Source: Pyricularia pennisetigena | Taxonomy: Eukaryota > Ascomycota > Sordariomycetes > Magnaporthales > Pyriculariaceae | Direction: 5' to 3' | NCBI RefSeq assembly: GCF_004337985.1 | Contig: NC_043740.1 | Span: 2,438,874 to 2,502,873 of the forward strand | DNA: 64,000 nt | In this document: positions 33,900-45,348 of the stretch, one piece after another | Layout of the letters: each line of letters starts with the position of its first letter | Numbering within the stretch: the stretch's first letter is position 1 | The notes under the pieces: generated by a model | The model's input: only the letters and a program-made list of their open reading frames with translations | Databases searched by the model: none | Told to the model about the DNA's origin: nothing | Translations under genes and position numbers: made by a program

Positions 33900-34918
33900 A
33901 GGGCCGGGGAGCTGCGTCGAGATGGTTGGTTCGCAGTAGACAGGACTCTGCTTCTCGAGCTGCTGTGCGGTTCGGGAATGCGTGGGGGGAATGACAGACT
34001 TGCGCGCTCAGGCCGCATAAACGATCCATTGCTATCTGGATCGGGAGCACATTTCGCATGTATATAGTTTATATGATGACTTGTATCGTACTTCACTGCT
34101 CCATGCCGTGACTATGTTTATAATGCCATGCATTGGCAACACACCTTCCAATTTCATCTGACTCTGGGAATAGTGTCACTGTACGTTGTTGAGCAACCTC
34201 CCTACCAGCAGTGTTTCGCAAGGCTAAAGAGACACATAGATTCGAGCGCATGCTCGCGAGCATTCTTGTTCAATGAAATTATGCGTACCTTGCTACTTCC
34301 GGCCAGTTGCTTTGTCAATGCTTGAACAACTGCCGTTCTTTGATGCTTGAACAGCGCTTTATCCTCGTCTTGACAATGCTTTTGGCATAGGTGATAGTTG
34401 CTTCAAGCGACCACTTCTCGGTTTCTGGATGATGTGCTACGAGTTGGCTTTGTGGATCCAATTCTCATATTAGGGCTTGTCTAATAAACAAACGCTGGAT
34501 GCGATACTCATTCGTGCACCCGCTTGGGGGTCTACAAAAAAACATCCAAGTCTATCGATGCTACCAGCACACAGAAATTGCTACTGGGTCACTAAAGGGC
34601 AGGTGTGAATATTTCTGCTGGCTTCCGGCCCTCACAAAGATGACCCTGTCGTTTGCTTTGAGTATTGTAGCCCCCGGTTCTGGTATTGTAAGTTTGTACG
34701 TAGAACAATGTCTTTGTTTGTGCTTTGTCTGCGGAACGTGGTGTGTCCATAAAAATACCGACGAAACGCCCGTCTCCATGAGATGCTGATGATTGGTCAT
34801 AGACCAACTAACCCCAGCAACTACAGGTAAGTTTGATAGGTATCGCTGGCTCAAGTCACGTCCGAGACGCAACAGTTCTGTTACAGAGTAACAGACAACC
34901 CCATCCACTTTGAAGAGG
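33900..34918. other. Intergenic region
   Basis: No supportable gene on either strand. Confidence 0.4.
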
Positions 34919-36052
34919 ATGACCACCAACGCTCAAACAAAGTGGGCAATTCTTTTTCGGGATGAACCCTACAACAACGACTATCTATGGGTTAAGCGTC
35001 TGGGACAGGGTGCGTTTGCTCGAGCTGATCTGGTGAGGGCCATGAATGGCCGTCTGGAAGTAAGGAAGCTCCTTCACCAACCGGCGTTTGTCGACGCGCG
35101 CATGGATACTATCAAGGCCGAGATCTTGACCATGATCGACATCCGACAAGCATGTCCCAGCCCCGATCTGGCCCTCGCCAGGCTCAACTCTGCCGGCTTT
35201 ACAAGCGGCATCAGTGATCAAGGGCGAAACAATGGCGACCGCAATGTGGGTTACTGGAAGTTTTATAACCTGGGGAGCTGTCTAGATCTCATGCAGCTCA
35301 CAAGCAGATTGGATCTGTACATACCCAGCGCTTTCGCCGCTGGACTTGTGGCAGACTGTCTATTCGGTCTTGAGAATCTGCTCCACACCGGGAAAACGCA
35401 CAACGACCTCTACCCGCGCAACATATTCCTGAACGCGAGGGACCTGAGCGGATGCAGCGTTGTTGAGGGAGTCATTGGTGATTTCGGGTTGTGCGCCACC
35501 TTGCCCCATCCCCCTCACATGCGTCGAGTCTGTGACATGAAGACTGACCTTCTCGCACTGAGCAAGTGTGTCAAATTCCTAGCAGAGAACCGCAGGCCGG
35601 CTTTGGAGATAGAGTTGATCCAGGTGAGCATGGAAGTAATCCAGCAGCCTTTATATCCACCAGACAGCCCGGAGAAGCAGCGAGACGAGTGTCGCTGGTG
35701 GAAGATACAGTCCATCCTCGACCTGTACGTCAGCCAGTGGACGAATCCTTCAACGACCATCTCGACGTTCATCGATGGCATCACGGCGTTTACCGAACTC
35801 AAGCAAGAAGCGTCAAGGGATTTCCGCACGGCCATCGAGTCGACGACGTTTGCCACCGTCCTCCAGGGCATCGCCGACGAGACCGTCGATGCAGTACCGA
35901 CCTTGTTCGATTCGTTCGAAGACCTGCGTCGCGTTGCGGAGCAGGAGTTCAAGGGCGAGATGATTCAGACGGTGAAGATTTGTCCTCGCACCTTTGAGGT
36001 CTCTGCCGTGGGCGACAGGATTGTGGTCTTTGCAAACCGACAGCTCCTTTGA
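34919..36052 (+). CDS. Protein kinase-like protein
   Basis: A single exon gives 377 residues. The first in-frame ATG is 34919. Kinase landmarks occur in order: VKRLGQGAFARADLV (glycine loop, GxGxF), LEVRKLL (candidate ATP-site Lys), AEILTMIDI (helix C Glu), GKTHNDLYPRNIFL (catalytic loop, HND instead of HRD, Asn kept) and VIGDFGLCA (DFG). The HNDLYPRN form is common in small fungus-specific kinase expansions. Key residues are kept, so activity is possible. The C-terminal ~90 residues are not recognised. No close neighbour suggests a pathway. Confidence 0.8.
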   Translation: MTTNAQTKWAILFRDEPYNNDYLWVKRLGQGAFARADLVRAMNGRLEVRKLLHQPAFVDARMDTIKAEILTMIDIRQACPSPDLALARLNSAGFTSGISDQGRNNGDRNVGYWKFYNLGSCLDLMQLTSRLDLYIPSAFAAGLVADCLFGLENLLHTGKTHNDLYPRNIFLNARDLSGCSVVEGVIGDFGLCATLPHPPHMRRVCDMKTDLLALSKCVKFLAENRRPALEIELIQVSMEVIQQPLYPPDSPEKQRDECRWWKIQSILDLYVSQWTNPSTTISTFIDGITAFTELKQEASRDFRTAIESTTFATVLQGIADETVDAVPTLFDSFEDLRRVAEQEFKGEMIQTVKICPRTFEVSAVGDRIVVFANRQLL

Positions 36053-36366
36053 ACCCTTAACTTTTAGAAAAAGAAATGAACCAAACAGGCATTCTCTCAC
36101 TTTGGAACCATTTTGTTATTCAACTTTTACCTACCCTGAACCAGAAACCCCGCTTTCTATACGTTTTTATCACGAATCAAAACGAGCTGGTGGGGCCCCC
36201 TTAGATTGTAGACTGAGTAGTAGCTGTAATTACCGCGTCGAAAGGGCGACGACACGCGTCAAATTGGCATGGAGTCCATCTCCAATAAAGCGCACAGAGA
36301 GAAACAAGGACAGGCCTCAATAGATGCCATTGCTCTCCCAAATCAAGTATTTGAGACCCGCTCGCA
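36053..36366. other. Intergenic region
   Basis: Short spacer between two plus-strand genes; no gene seen. Confidence 0.4.
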
Positions 36367-37143
36367 ATGCAAAACAAGTCTCGCAGAAAGCGCGTCCGTC
36401 AGAGTATCGACCAATTGCCTCCAGAAGGCAGCCGTGAGCTTCAACTGTACAAGACACTCCAGCTTCCAACCCGACTTTGGCCCCGCTACCTGACCCGCTG
36501 GAGTGACTGGTGTATGCATCATGGAGACTAACCAACGTTGTTCATCTCTACTCCCCATCGACTTGAATCTAGTTTCCAAGACAACACAGTGACATCGCCG
36601 CTACTCCGCCTTCCTGCTGAGCTTCGGCTGCGTATATACGAGCTCCTTCTCGACGTCGGACAGATCAGCATTGACTACCGAGTTTGGACTCCACATACCA
36701 AGGCGCGACCGGGCTTCTACTGTCGAACCTTGGCATCCGACGCCGATCCATGGGCCTCGCCACCGGCACACCACAGAGAAGTAGTCTGCTGGGATCCTGC
36801 CCTGCGTGGACATGACGCATCCGGGGGTCGTGGCGCCGGCAAAGTCGCCAAAACAGGTGCAACCTCGGGCGGCGTGACGTTGCTGTCGGGCGTGTGTCGG
36901 CAGCTGTACCACGAAACCGCCACCCTCCCCTTCCAGCTCAATACTTGGTCCTTCCACAGTCCGCGGCTGATGAACCGATACCTGAAGGAGCGGAGGATGA
37001 CGCTGAAGCAGAGACGGGCCGTCAAGATCCTCATCGTCAAGGAGAAGCCGTCCAAGGCCGTAGAAAACATGTTTGGCTGCCTGCAGGTCGTCGCTTGGCG
37101 TGACGAGGCCAAAGTTCGACTGATCCGAGAGCGCTGTCAGTAG
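36367..37143 (+). CDS. 2EXR/F-box-like domain protein
   Basis: Exons 36367-36509 and 36573-37143 (phase 2, donor GTGTAT, branch ACTAAC, acceptor TCTAG) give 237 residues. Without the intron the two halves share one frame broken by a single TAA, and the downstream half has no ATG of its own, which favours splicing. The N-terminus is basic (MQNKSRRKRVRQ). The core SPLLRLPAELRLRIYELLLD followed by VCRQLYHETATLPFQLNTWSF is the 2EXR-type motif of many fungal proteins of unknown function, sometimes linked to F-box-like roles. Confidence in the domain is good; the first exon is less certain. Confidence 0.65.
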
Positions 37144-38632
37144 ATGATTGTAGACCCAGGACTGCTGCGTATGCGCACGTGTTTAACACTCTGCAGGCCT
37201 GGACATGACATGCAAGCCGGCCGGCCGACGAGCAATGAGCAGAGGCAGCTAATAGCTGCACAGCTACGACGCGTTCACTTTGTTGACCAAGCAACGCATT
37301 GTGAAGACGGCCAGTCTCCCGCTTTCTTTAATGGAAGAACCAGACCTTCCTGCCGGCCCAGGGAATAGACCTGGTCTAGCGCAAGCCACGACCTGAACGG
37401 GACACATAATAACGAATTCCAGAGGAATTCAACGCACGTTTCTGCCAGGCCCGGCTGTCTTTTATGGCTGCAGCTCAAGAACAGCAACGGAACAAGCTCG
37501 GCAAGGATGCGACACATGCGTACGTTGCGACTTCCTCACGTATTTGTATGGAAGAGACTCGTCAGTCTGGTTAGGTATTGTTCAGTACCAACGCCAACGA
37601 AAGTAAAGAATTCATCTATATCAGTCCCCGGAAATCGAAACGAAAATCATGAGCACAAAGGACGCGCGTCATTTCCTCCAAGAAGCAATGCGTAAGGGAT
37701 AGCAGACTCGCCTAGGCCATGCCCTGAACGGCGTTTCGTCCCTGCTCATAGCAATCACCATCAGCTGGTCACCCAAGCCTGGCTGTCATGGTTGACCTTT
37801 AAATCCCGTACAGCTAAGGATCTCTTCAAGGAAGCCGCCTCCTTTGCTCCAACGATCCCGATCCGATATAACAACTTGTCTCTCGCTTTTCGAGAGAGGA
37901 GACTAAGTCGGCGTGAGATCTAGAGCCAGGGGATCCTCAGACTGTGGCAACGGGATGTAGATGACGAATTCAAGAAGGGCTTTGGCCGTTGCTGGCAGTT
38001 GCTGGCCGTTGAGCACTTCTAACAGAACACGTTCAGGTACTTCTTGGCGCTTGCTCGTCCCTGTCGGTTGCCTAAAACTTTTCACTGATACGGTTGGGAC
38101 AACCAGAGACTACAGGGACGGCCTGCCTTCCAAGGGTTTCCCTCAATAATCAACTATTTAAATCTCACAACTTTTATATGGCAGCCTACCTCGACATGTC
38201 GGGAGGAGACATGCTATAAGAAAATCCTGGTCTAGAGCGCCTTGACCAAATGTGTACACATGGTCATCAGCAGGCGTCAGGAGAAAACTGGGCGGACAAT
38301 GTGGAGCGTTGCCCAGGAGAAAGGTCTTTATGAGCAAGACGATAATTAATCATCACAAGCATACCAAGCGTAGACATGATGACTAGCCTAGACTGGGATA
38401 TGATAGGCAGCCAGTCGACAAACTTTCCTCCCCAAAGCGCACCACTTGTGCATCTGCCGTGTTCCCCAGGTTTTGATTACTCGTGCCAAGATGCCATTCA
38501 GCTGGCCGTGCGGGGGTGGAGATGGATGGACCGAGCAACTGGATAAGGTAGTAGGTACCGAGATCTTGTTGTCATACCATTGTTTCTGTCTAGACATCGA
38601 GGTTCGGTTAAAGTTTTTTTTTTTTTTTTTTT

Positions 38633-38706
38633 NNNNNNNNNNNNNNNNNNNNNNNNNNNNNNNNNNNNNNNNNNNNNNNNNNNNNNNNNNNNNNNNNNNN
38701 NNNNNN
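38633..38706. other. Assembly gap (74 N)
   Basis: Run of N, directly after a T homopolymer. Confidence 0.99.
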
Positions 38707-39553
38707 GCCAAAAGCATGCAAAAGATTATCGCGATTAGAGCCTGCAAGGGTGTTCCAGTCTGCTGGAGGGCCTCTTTTTTTTTTTTTAACCTTATGAAAT
38801 TGTCATTCACTGCCCCATCACAAGGCACGAACCCCCACAAAACAATGAACAGTGCACATTCGACTGGAGCTCGGGGCGGACCCAGCGGTTACTAGGGGGA
38901 AGAGGCGCATCGCCAAGGAGGCTCGCATTCACAAGCGAGAGCCGGCAAATAACCAGCTCCTTTGGAACGATGACGGTTGCGCTTGGAAGTCGGCAGTTCA
39001 CCAATGGATTTCAATGCAGGAAAAAGAACAAAGAAAAAGGCAGGGATTCTGGTTCGGTTCGAGCGGAAGCCTCGAGCCAATTGGCATTCTTGGGTTTTGG
39101 GGGCAAACCTAGCCTGGCGGTCTGTCTGCCTGGTTCGGGAGCTGATGGGCAAAACAGGCTCGGGTAAAAGTTGCAGAGTGACATTCTTGATAAAATCCAA
39201 GCTTAATTGCACCAAGTTCCTGGCTTGCCTTTCTTTTTTCTCCTGATTGTTCAAGGATCAGCAGTGTACGTCCGAGCTTACTGAGCATAATATCAGACTA
39301 AATCAATCTCCACCGTCAATCAAAGGACGGATTTTATGATCCGCGAATCTGCACGATATACAGAGTAAAAATATATCACGCACGGTGAGACGACTAAAAA
39401 AAATACGCCAACGGCAGCAGAGTTTCCAACGGGCCAAACTAGCCGAACTGACAGGCGTGCAATCTAAGCCATTCCCGGCTAGCTTTTCTTGCCTCTTCCA
39501 ACCACGTGGTTATAGGCCCGACCGTTTTATCAACAAGTAAAAAGTGGGTTCAC

Positions 39554-39692
39554 GACAGACAGACAGACAGACGACCTTTGTTACCTTGGCTGCTTTGCTT
39601 GCTATAAAGGTGACCTGGACGGGTCCTCGCCCGCTTTGGTTCCCTGTGCATGATGGGTGGTTACATTGTCTGTCTGTCTGTCTGTTTGTCTG
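39554..39692. repeat. Inverted tetranucleotide repeats
   Basis: A (GACA)n tract and its reverse complement (TGTC)n are separated by about 95 bp, so transcripts across it could form a 17-bp stem. Confidence 0.8.
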
Positions 39693-40378
39693 CCCGGTAC
39701 GTTGTGCCATGTTTCGAGGCCCCCTTGTCTTTCACTTGCGCGAGCCAATTTAACTGAGATTATCTAGTAGCATGGTATAATCCAGGGTCCTTGCCAACTA
39801 TCCTACTGTAATCGGCCGTCTCCTTCTTTGCCAAGAAGATAATCCGATGCCATGGGCCGCTCTGGATCATTTGTTTCTTGTAATTCTTTACCCTCTGACA
39901 GAATCACCAAAATTCTGGCTTTCTCGGGCGGACTTTCTGATGCCGGTTGAAATTGCCATGAGAGGCGAAGCAAAAGCATAAATCTCTGGGTGGGAACATA
40001 TGACAGCATGACGAGGTCGCAAGGCCACTTGCCGAGAAAGCAATCCCATAAGAAAAATAGAATAGAACCAAACTATAGTGCCAACCTATTATACTGTCCG
40101 TTAAATGGCAAAACTGGGGGAGAGAGGGGGGGGATCCGGCGCGCGTCTCCATACGGAATACCCCGCGTTGGGGTTGGTTTCTTTTTAGGGTTCTCCTTCG
40201 ACACCACCAAGCCAAGCCAAGACAGCTTGCTAAAAAAGGGGGATAAGACAACAGGAGAGAGGGGAAAGAAGGACACAAGAAAAGGTCATATGCCGAACTT
40301 TGCTCCCGTTCTTGGGGCCAAGGCTAAAAGTCGCCAAACAGCAATGCCAACAATGGTGTCAATGGCAAAAAAAGAAAG

Positions 40379-40450
<72 letters not shown>
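40379..40450. repeat. A72 homopolymer
   Basis: Uninterrupted run of 72 A. No target duplication or coding remnant beside it was noticed, so a retrotransposed origin is not supported. Confidence 0.9.
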
Positions 40451-40454
<4 letters not shown>

Positions 40455-41005
40455 AAATCCACCCACCCTGTTCTGCTGAGGTCTACCGTAGCAAGCCTAG
40501 ATGCCCAGACGGCGCAAAGACGTGTTACTGGTAGTATTGGACAGGGATCCGGATGCGTCGCCCAGAAACTGGAGAAATGAGGTCTGGGTAGCAAGGTGTG
40601 GATTCTATTCTGTTTTATTTTATTATTATTATTTTTTTCTTCTTTTCTTTCTGCCTGTTGCCTCTTTGGGTGGTGGTTCACCGTCTTCAAAAGACGTCAG
40701 GTACCCTCCTTCTCTTTCCAACTCGAGACTTTTGTTCAGGATTGTCTGTCGCATGGGGTGTGTGGCTTCCTCTGCTTCCTTTTTCTCTTGCTAATTTTCC
40801 GACAAATTGGCTCCTTTGACTAAGCTGTAAGGTTGTTGTTGTTTTTTTGGTCCTGCATTCTGTCAGCGGGATTAATTCAACCTCGAAATTACTTGGATCT
40901 GTATACGAGATCCTTGGGTTTATTTTCAAGAGCAACACAATTTGATTCAGATTTGCGCCGAGTGTTGGTTGAGCTTTTAAGCCTGTGGAAGGACCAACCG
41001 TCGCA

Positions 41006-41066
41006 ATGGAGCAGCCAGAGAAAACAGATGGTGAGTTTCCTTTTGTTTAATCCATTCCTCAACTCT

Positions 41067-41129
<63 letters not shown>

Positions 41130-42877
41130 ACGTCAAACAGAGTCTGACTTTGCTCCCCAAAACACAGCCCAGTATGCGGAAAGGCAAGGAGACCTCTCCA
41201 GGTCCGATTCAGATGGCGTCGATGGCCTGACCTGGACCAAGGAGGAAGAGGACAAACTCCGGCACAAGATCGACTGGCATTGCGTGCCCATCGTCACGGT
41301 TCTGTACCTGCTCTGCTTCCTCGACCGCATCAACATTGGAAACGCGCGAATCCAAGGCTTGGCCGTCGACCTCGACCTCAACCAGGGCGTGCGCTTCAAC
41401 TGGGTCCTGTCCATCTTCTACATCATCTACCTCTTCGTCGAGGTTCCCAGCAACATCATCCTCAAGAAGGTCGGCCCGCGCTTCTACCTGCCCTTCCTGG
41501 TCGTCGGCTTCGGCTTCGTCTCCATGTGCACTGCGTTTGTGCGCTCGTACGAGGGTCTCCTGGCCGCGCGCGCCTTCCTGGGAGTCTTTGAGGGCGGCGC
41601 CATGCCCGGCATGGCCTTCTTCCTCAGCTGCTTCTACAAGCGCGGCGAGCTCCTGTTCCGCATCGGCATCTACGTCTCGGCCGCGTCCATGGCCGGCGCC
41701 TTTGGCGGCCTCCTCGCCGCCGGCCTGGCCCAGGTTCCCGAGTGGGGCATCGCCTCGATGCGCATCAACACGTGGCGCAACATCTTCTTCTTCGAGGGCC
41801 TCCTGACCGTCATCATCGGCCTGCTGGCCCCGATCTGGATGCCGACCGACCCGGCCACCGCCTACTTCCTCAACGAGCGCGAGCGGCGCATCGCGGCCGA
41901 GCGCCTCGCGCGCGAGCACAAGGACCACCCGGACGAGCGCGTCACCTGGGCCCACGTCAAACGCGCCATGCTCTGCATCCATAACTACACGTGCGCCCTG
42001 GGCTTCTTCCTCATCAACATCACCGTCCAAGGCCTGTCCGTCTTCATGCCCACCATCCTGGCCGACTTCAAGTTCGACCCCATCAAGGCCCAGCTCATGA
42101 GCGTGCCGCCCTACGTCTGCGCCTGCCTCGTCGCCATCGCCATCGCCTACCTGAGCGACAAGACCAAGCAGCGAGGCCTGTACCTGGCCATCTTTGCCAT
42201 CATCGCCATGATCGGCTTTGCCATCCTGCGCTGGCACCAAGACTCCAACATCAAGTACATGGCCATCTACTTTGTCACCGTCGGAGCCTTCCCGGGAGGT
42301 CCGGCGTTTTTGGCCTGGGCCATCAACAGTGAGTGGCGGATGTTTTGCTGGCGGTGGTCTTCAGGGGGAGTAAGAGAAAGAAAAAAAAAGAGGATCATGA
42401 GCTGACCCATCTTTGTTTCACAGATTCCGCCGGTCCCTCGGTTCGTGCTGTATCCAGCGCATATGTTGTTACTCTGGGTACCATCGGCGGTATCGTCTCG
42501 ACGTAAGCTCACAACTGGGATCCATTCGCTCGAATTTCAGCGTGTCTGCTTTGATGCTAATCATGCCCTAAACCTGCAGATGGACTTATATCAAGGAAGA
42601 CGGCCCGCTTTATCCCAACGGTCACACGGTCAACTTGGTACGTTTACCCTGTTTGAGTATAACTTTGGAGCACTTTTTTTTTAACTAATATTCATGAACA
42701 CAACCACAGGCCGGTCAAATTGCCGTCTTCTTCCTTGCCATCTTTGGCATCTTGTACTGCCTTCGTGAGAACAGACTACGCGCCGCCGGCAAGAGGGACC
42801 ACCGTCTCGAGGGTCTCAGCGAGGAGGAGACGCTGCATCTCGGATATAGGCATCCCAGCTTCCGCTACATCACTTGA
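41006..42877 (+). CDS. MFS permease, DAL5/allantoate (ACS) family
   Basis: Five exons (41006-41030, 41168-42328, 42424-42502, 42580-42637, 42710-42877), all phases closing, give 496 residues, the usual size. After a charged N-terminus comes KIDWHCVPIVTVLYLLCFLDRINIGNARIQGL, the first transmembrane segment with the D-R-x-N-I-G-N-A signature of anion:cation symporters of the DAL5 type. Further family marks are SNIILKKVGPRFYLPFLVVGFG, GVFEGGAMPGMAFFLSCFYKR and YKRGELLFRIGIYVSAASMAGAFGGLLA. About 12 membrane segments are visible. Likely a plasma-membrane importer of organic anions (allantoate, nicotinate, pantothenate and similar); substrate cannot be assigned. Intron 1 contains a long (GA)n tract. 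Confidence 0.9.
41051..41127. repeat. (GA)n microsatellite in intron 1 of the permease
   Basis: About 37 GA units between donor and branch site of the first intron. Confidence 0.9.
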
Positions 42878-44476
42878 GTGTAAGAAAGCGGGGGTTCATG
42901 GTGCTTTTGTGATTTGGTAGCGAAAAGCTTGCAGTTCAACCTGGGCCATATGTTTTTTTGTTCTTTTTTGTTCTCTGTCCTAGATCATTTTCAGAAATAT
43001 AAACGAGTCTGAGTATATTGATAGATGGACAGTCAAGAGAAGCAGCCCAAACCCCACTTTGAAACTCGCTATTTTGAGACTTTGTTGTGCTATATATCTA
43101 TCAAATATTGTATGTTGTTATCAAATTGTCTTTCATGCAGGCTTGTTTTTCATTTCAGTCAAGTTGGGGGGAATGACTTACACAAAGTCATGTATGAATT
43201 ATGTCCCTGGTTCTTCCATGCAGAATTGAGTACTGCCCAAGTCAAGCCGGCAAACTCCAATCCCATTTTTTTGTTCTTCCGCTCGACTCGGTCAGTAAGG
43301 TCAAGCCAAACATAGCTAGCTTATTTATAGCTACGAATATAGAGGGCAAGAAATAAAACTCGAATGACAGAAAAGCTTGGCGGCACCCTTCCACGCCAAC
43401 CAGTTCGCGCCAAGTCTCGACATCACCAAGCTTTTTGATCTGCTAAACAAACATACATATTACAACAGGTATCTCTTGAAAAGCCTCACATATAGATCTA
43501 CCAACATTTATCATATTGCCAAGAATGCTTTTTTTTTTCTTCTTCTCTAGTTGCATTGTCTTGCCATAAAAACAACCTGCACAAGCGACATCTCCCTCGT
43601 ATCCCAGCTCGCATAAGAGATGATGGTTTATAATTAGCATGTTTTAAGGTACTATCACCCCGAGTCAGCCCTTTTTTTTTCCCTCTCTTTCTCTTTTTCT
43701 TTGACAAGCCAATCGTCATGACCGAAATCCCCCCCATAAAAACCCACCCATCGTTTTTTTTTGCAGATCATGAACCATTTGCAGCCTCCCTCTGGTTGCT
43801 ATTTATTCCCTCCCAGAGGGCGGGGCCATGCACGCATGGAGCGAAAACAAAAGACTCGCGGGCTCGCTTAGCCGGAATACGGTCATAAAGGGAGGTGCAG
43901 CCTTGTAGAATCTCTGTGGACAACGTCCCCGTGGTGCAAAAGAACAAAAGGCGAGAGATGGTAGCATTTATAACTCTTTATGGATTTAATAGTAGACAAG
44001 GAGGGCCCTGGGCTTTGGGCGGTCGTGCGATTCAAACCGGAGGGACGGAAATACGCTCCAGCAACAAGGCATAAACCTGTTCTGGCTATCTACCCGGCAT
44101 GGATTGGAACAGACCGCAAGGCGTGCCCGAGAATGAATCACTTATATAAGCCCCCCCAGCATGTCATACACATCATGTTGAAGGTTTGTTCTGAAGGCCA
44201 CTTCCCTTTCATCCCACTCTCATTTTCAGTCTTGCCTTTTTTTTATTTTTGGCAGTTCCACGTTCATTTTAGCTCTTCCAAGCCAGTTGGCTTTTCGTTT
44301 TGATACCCTCTTTCATAACAAACCATAAAAGCATTTCACTGCTGATATTCTTATATATATTCCTTCTGCTTTTTCTTCTCTTTTATCTCCTTCTCTTCCA
44401 CTGCCAATCCGACACTGGCACATGACGTAATAAAAGCAGTCCCAAAAGTTTAGAGTAGAAAGAAAAAAAAAAAAAA
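42878..44476. other. Intergenic region
   Basis: No gene supported. T-rich tracts; the last 100 bp before 44477 are pyrimidine-rich and then A-rich like a fungal promoter/leader. Confidence 0.4.
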
Positions 44477-44968
44477 ATGCGTTTCGCAGCCATAATCACT
44501 GTCTTCATCGCCTCGACCATCGCGGCCCCGACCAGCTTCGCCGCGCCTGCCGCCGACGTCCTGGGTCAGCCGGCGGCGGTCGTCCGGAGATCCCCCCAGC
44601 CCGAACCCGGTTTCTTCACGAGCCTAGCCCAAAAGTTCGGAGGCTCTTCCAGCTACGGTCAGGGCGCCGGCGGCAACTCAATGCCCGGCGGCGGTGGAGC
44701 CTACAACATGGGCAACCACGCCGGTGGGACGGGCAGCGGCAGCGGCAGCGGCAGCGGCGGCACCACCCGCATCCTCCTCAAAGCCGCGCTCGCGGGGCTG
44801 CTGGCCAAAAGCTCATCGAGTTCCAGCCACGGTGGGGTCACGGGCGGCGGCGGCGGCGTCGGCGGAGACGCTAACTCTGGTGCCGGCGGAGGCGGCACCT
44901 CGAACCTCCTGAAACAGGCCATGAGCTCTGGGCTTTTGAAAAAGTTTGCCGGGCAGTTGATGGCGTGA
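44477..44968 (+). CDS. Small secreted Gly/Ser-rich protein
   Basis: A single exon of 163 residues with an A-rich leader before the ATG. A signal peptide (MRFAAIITVFIASTIAAPTS) is followed by a short propeptide-like part ending VVRRSPQPEP, a dibasic Kex2-type site. The mature part is Gly/Ser-rich (GSGSGSGSGG, GGVTGGGGGVGG). Two similar short helices, TRILLKAALAGLLAKS and SNLLKQAMSSGLLKKF, frame the glycine-rich block. No cysteines are present. Possibly a wall-associated or amphipathic secreted peptide precursor; the family is not recognised. Confidence 0.65.
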   Translation: MRFAAIITVFIASTIAAPTSFAAPAADVLGQPAAVVRRSPQPEPGFFTSLAQKFGGSSSYGQGAGGNSMPGGGGAYNMGNHAGGTGSGSGSGSGGTTRILLKAALAGLLAKSSSSSSHGGVTGGGGGVGGDANSGAGGGGTSNLLKQAMSSGLLKKFAGQLMA

Positions 44969-45348
44969 GGGATGTCGACTCGGCGTTTTTTGTTTGTTTG
45001 TTTTTTTGTTTCTTTTTTTTTTCTGTTTTGTTTTGTTATGCATGTGATTCATGGATTTTCTAGGGCTTTTTATGCGAAAAGAGGAGCAGGGAGAGTCTGG
45101 GCTGCTACAAAGGCTGTTGTTGCCCACTGTCTGATGTCGGGAACGCCCGAATAGTACTACCCAACCGACCCATTATTATCCCTTGTGTTATATAGTGAAC
45201 ACTGTAATAGTGCGCCACAGGACTATCCAGACGTGGCGTCTCAGCGACAGCTTCAAGACTGTTAATGATGCCGTACTCTCCGGAATACGGTTTGAATGAA
45301 AACAACCAAAATCTTAATCATCTCTGTTTGACTGCCATGGAGCCGCAC
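44969..45348. other. Intergenic region between convergent genes
   Basis: 3' flanks of two convergent genes; no gene seen. Confidence 0.4.

Larger units (their letters stand above)
37144..41005. other. Long intergenic region with gap and simple repeats
   Basis: No supportable gene in 3.9 kb. Features: assembly gap 38633-38706 after a T tract; inverted pair of tetranucleotide repeats (GACA)n at 39554-39572 and (TGTC)n at 39667-39692; A72 at 40379-40450. Long ORFs across the A72 tract encode only poly-Lys or poly-Phe. Confidence 0.5.

Noticed and set aside
40286..40690. ORFs across the A72 tract
   Set aside because: They encode mainly homopolymeric Lys or Phe from the A/T run.
41209..42240. 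343-codon ORF antisense to the DAL5-type permease
   Set aside because: Composition is repetitive Glu/Asp/Gly/Val and the sense strand encodes clear transmembrane segments.
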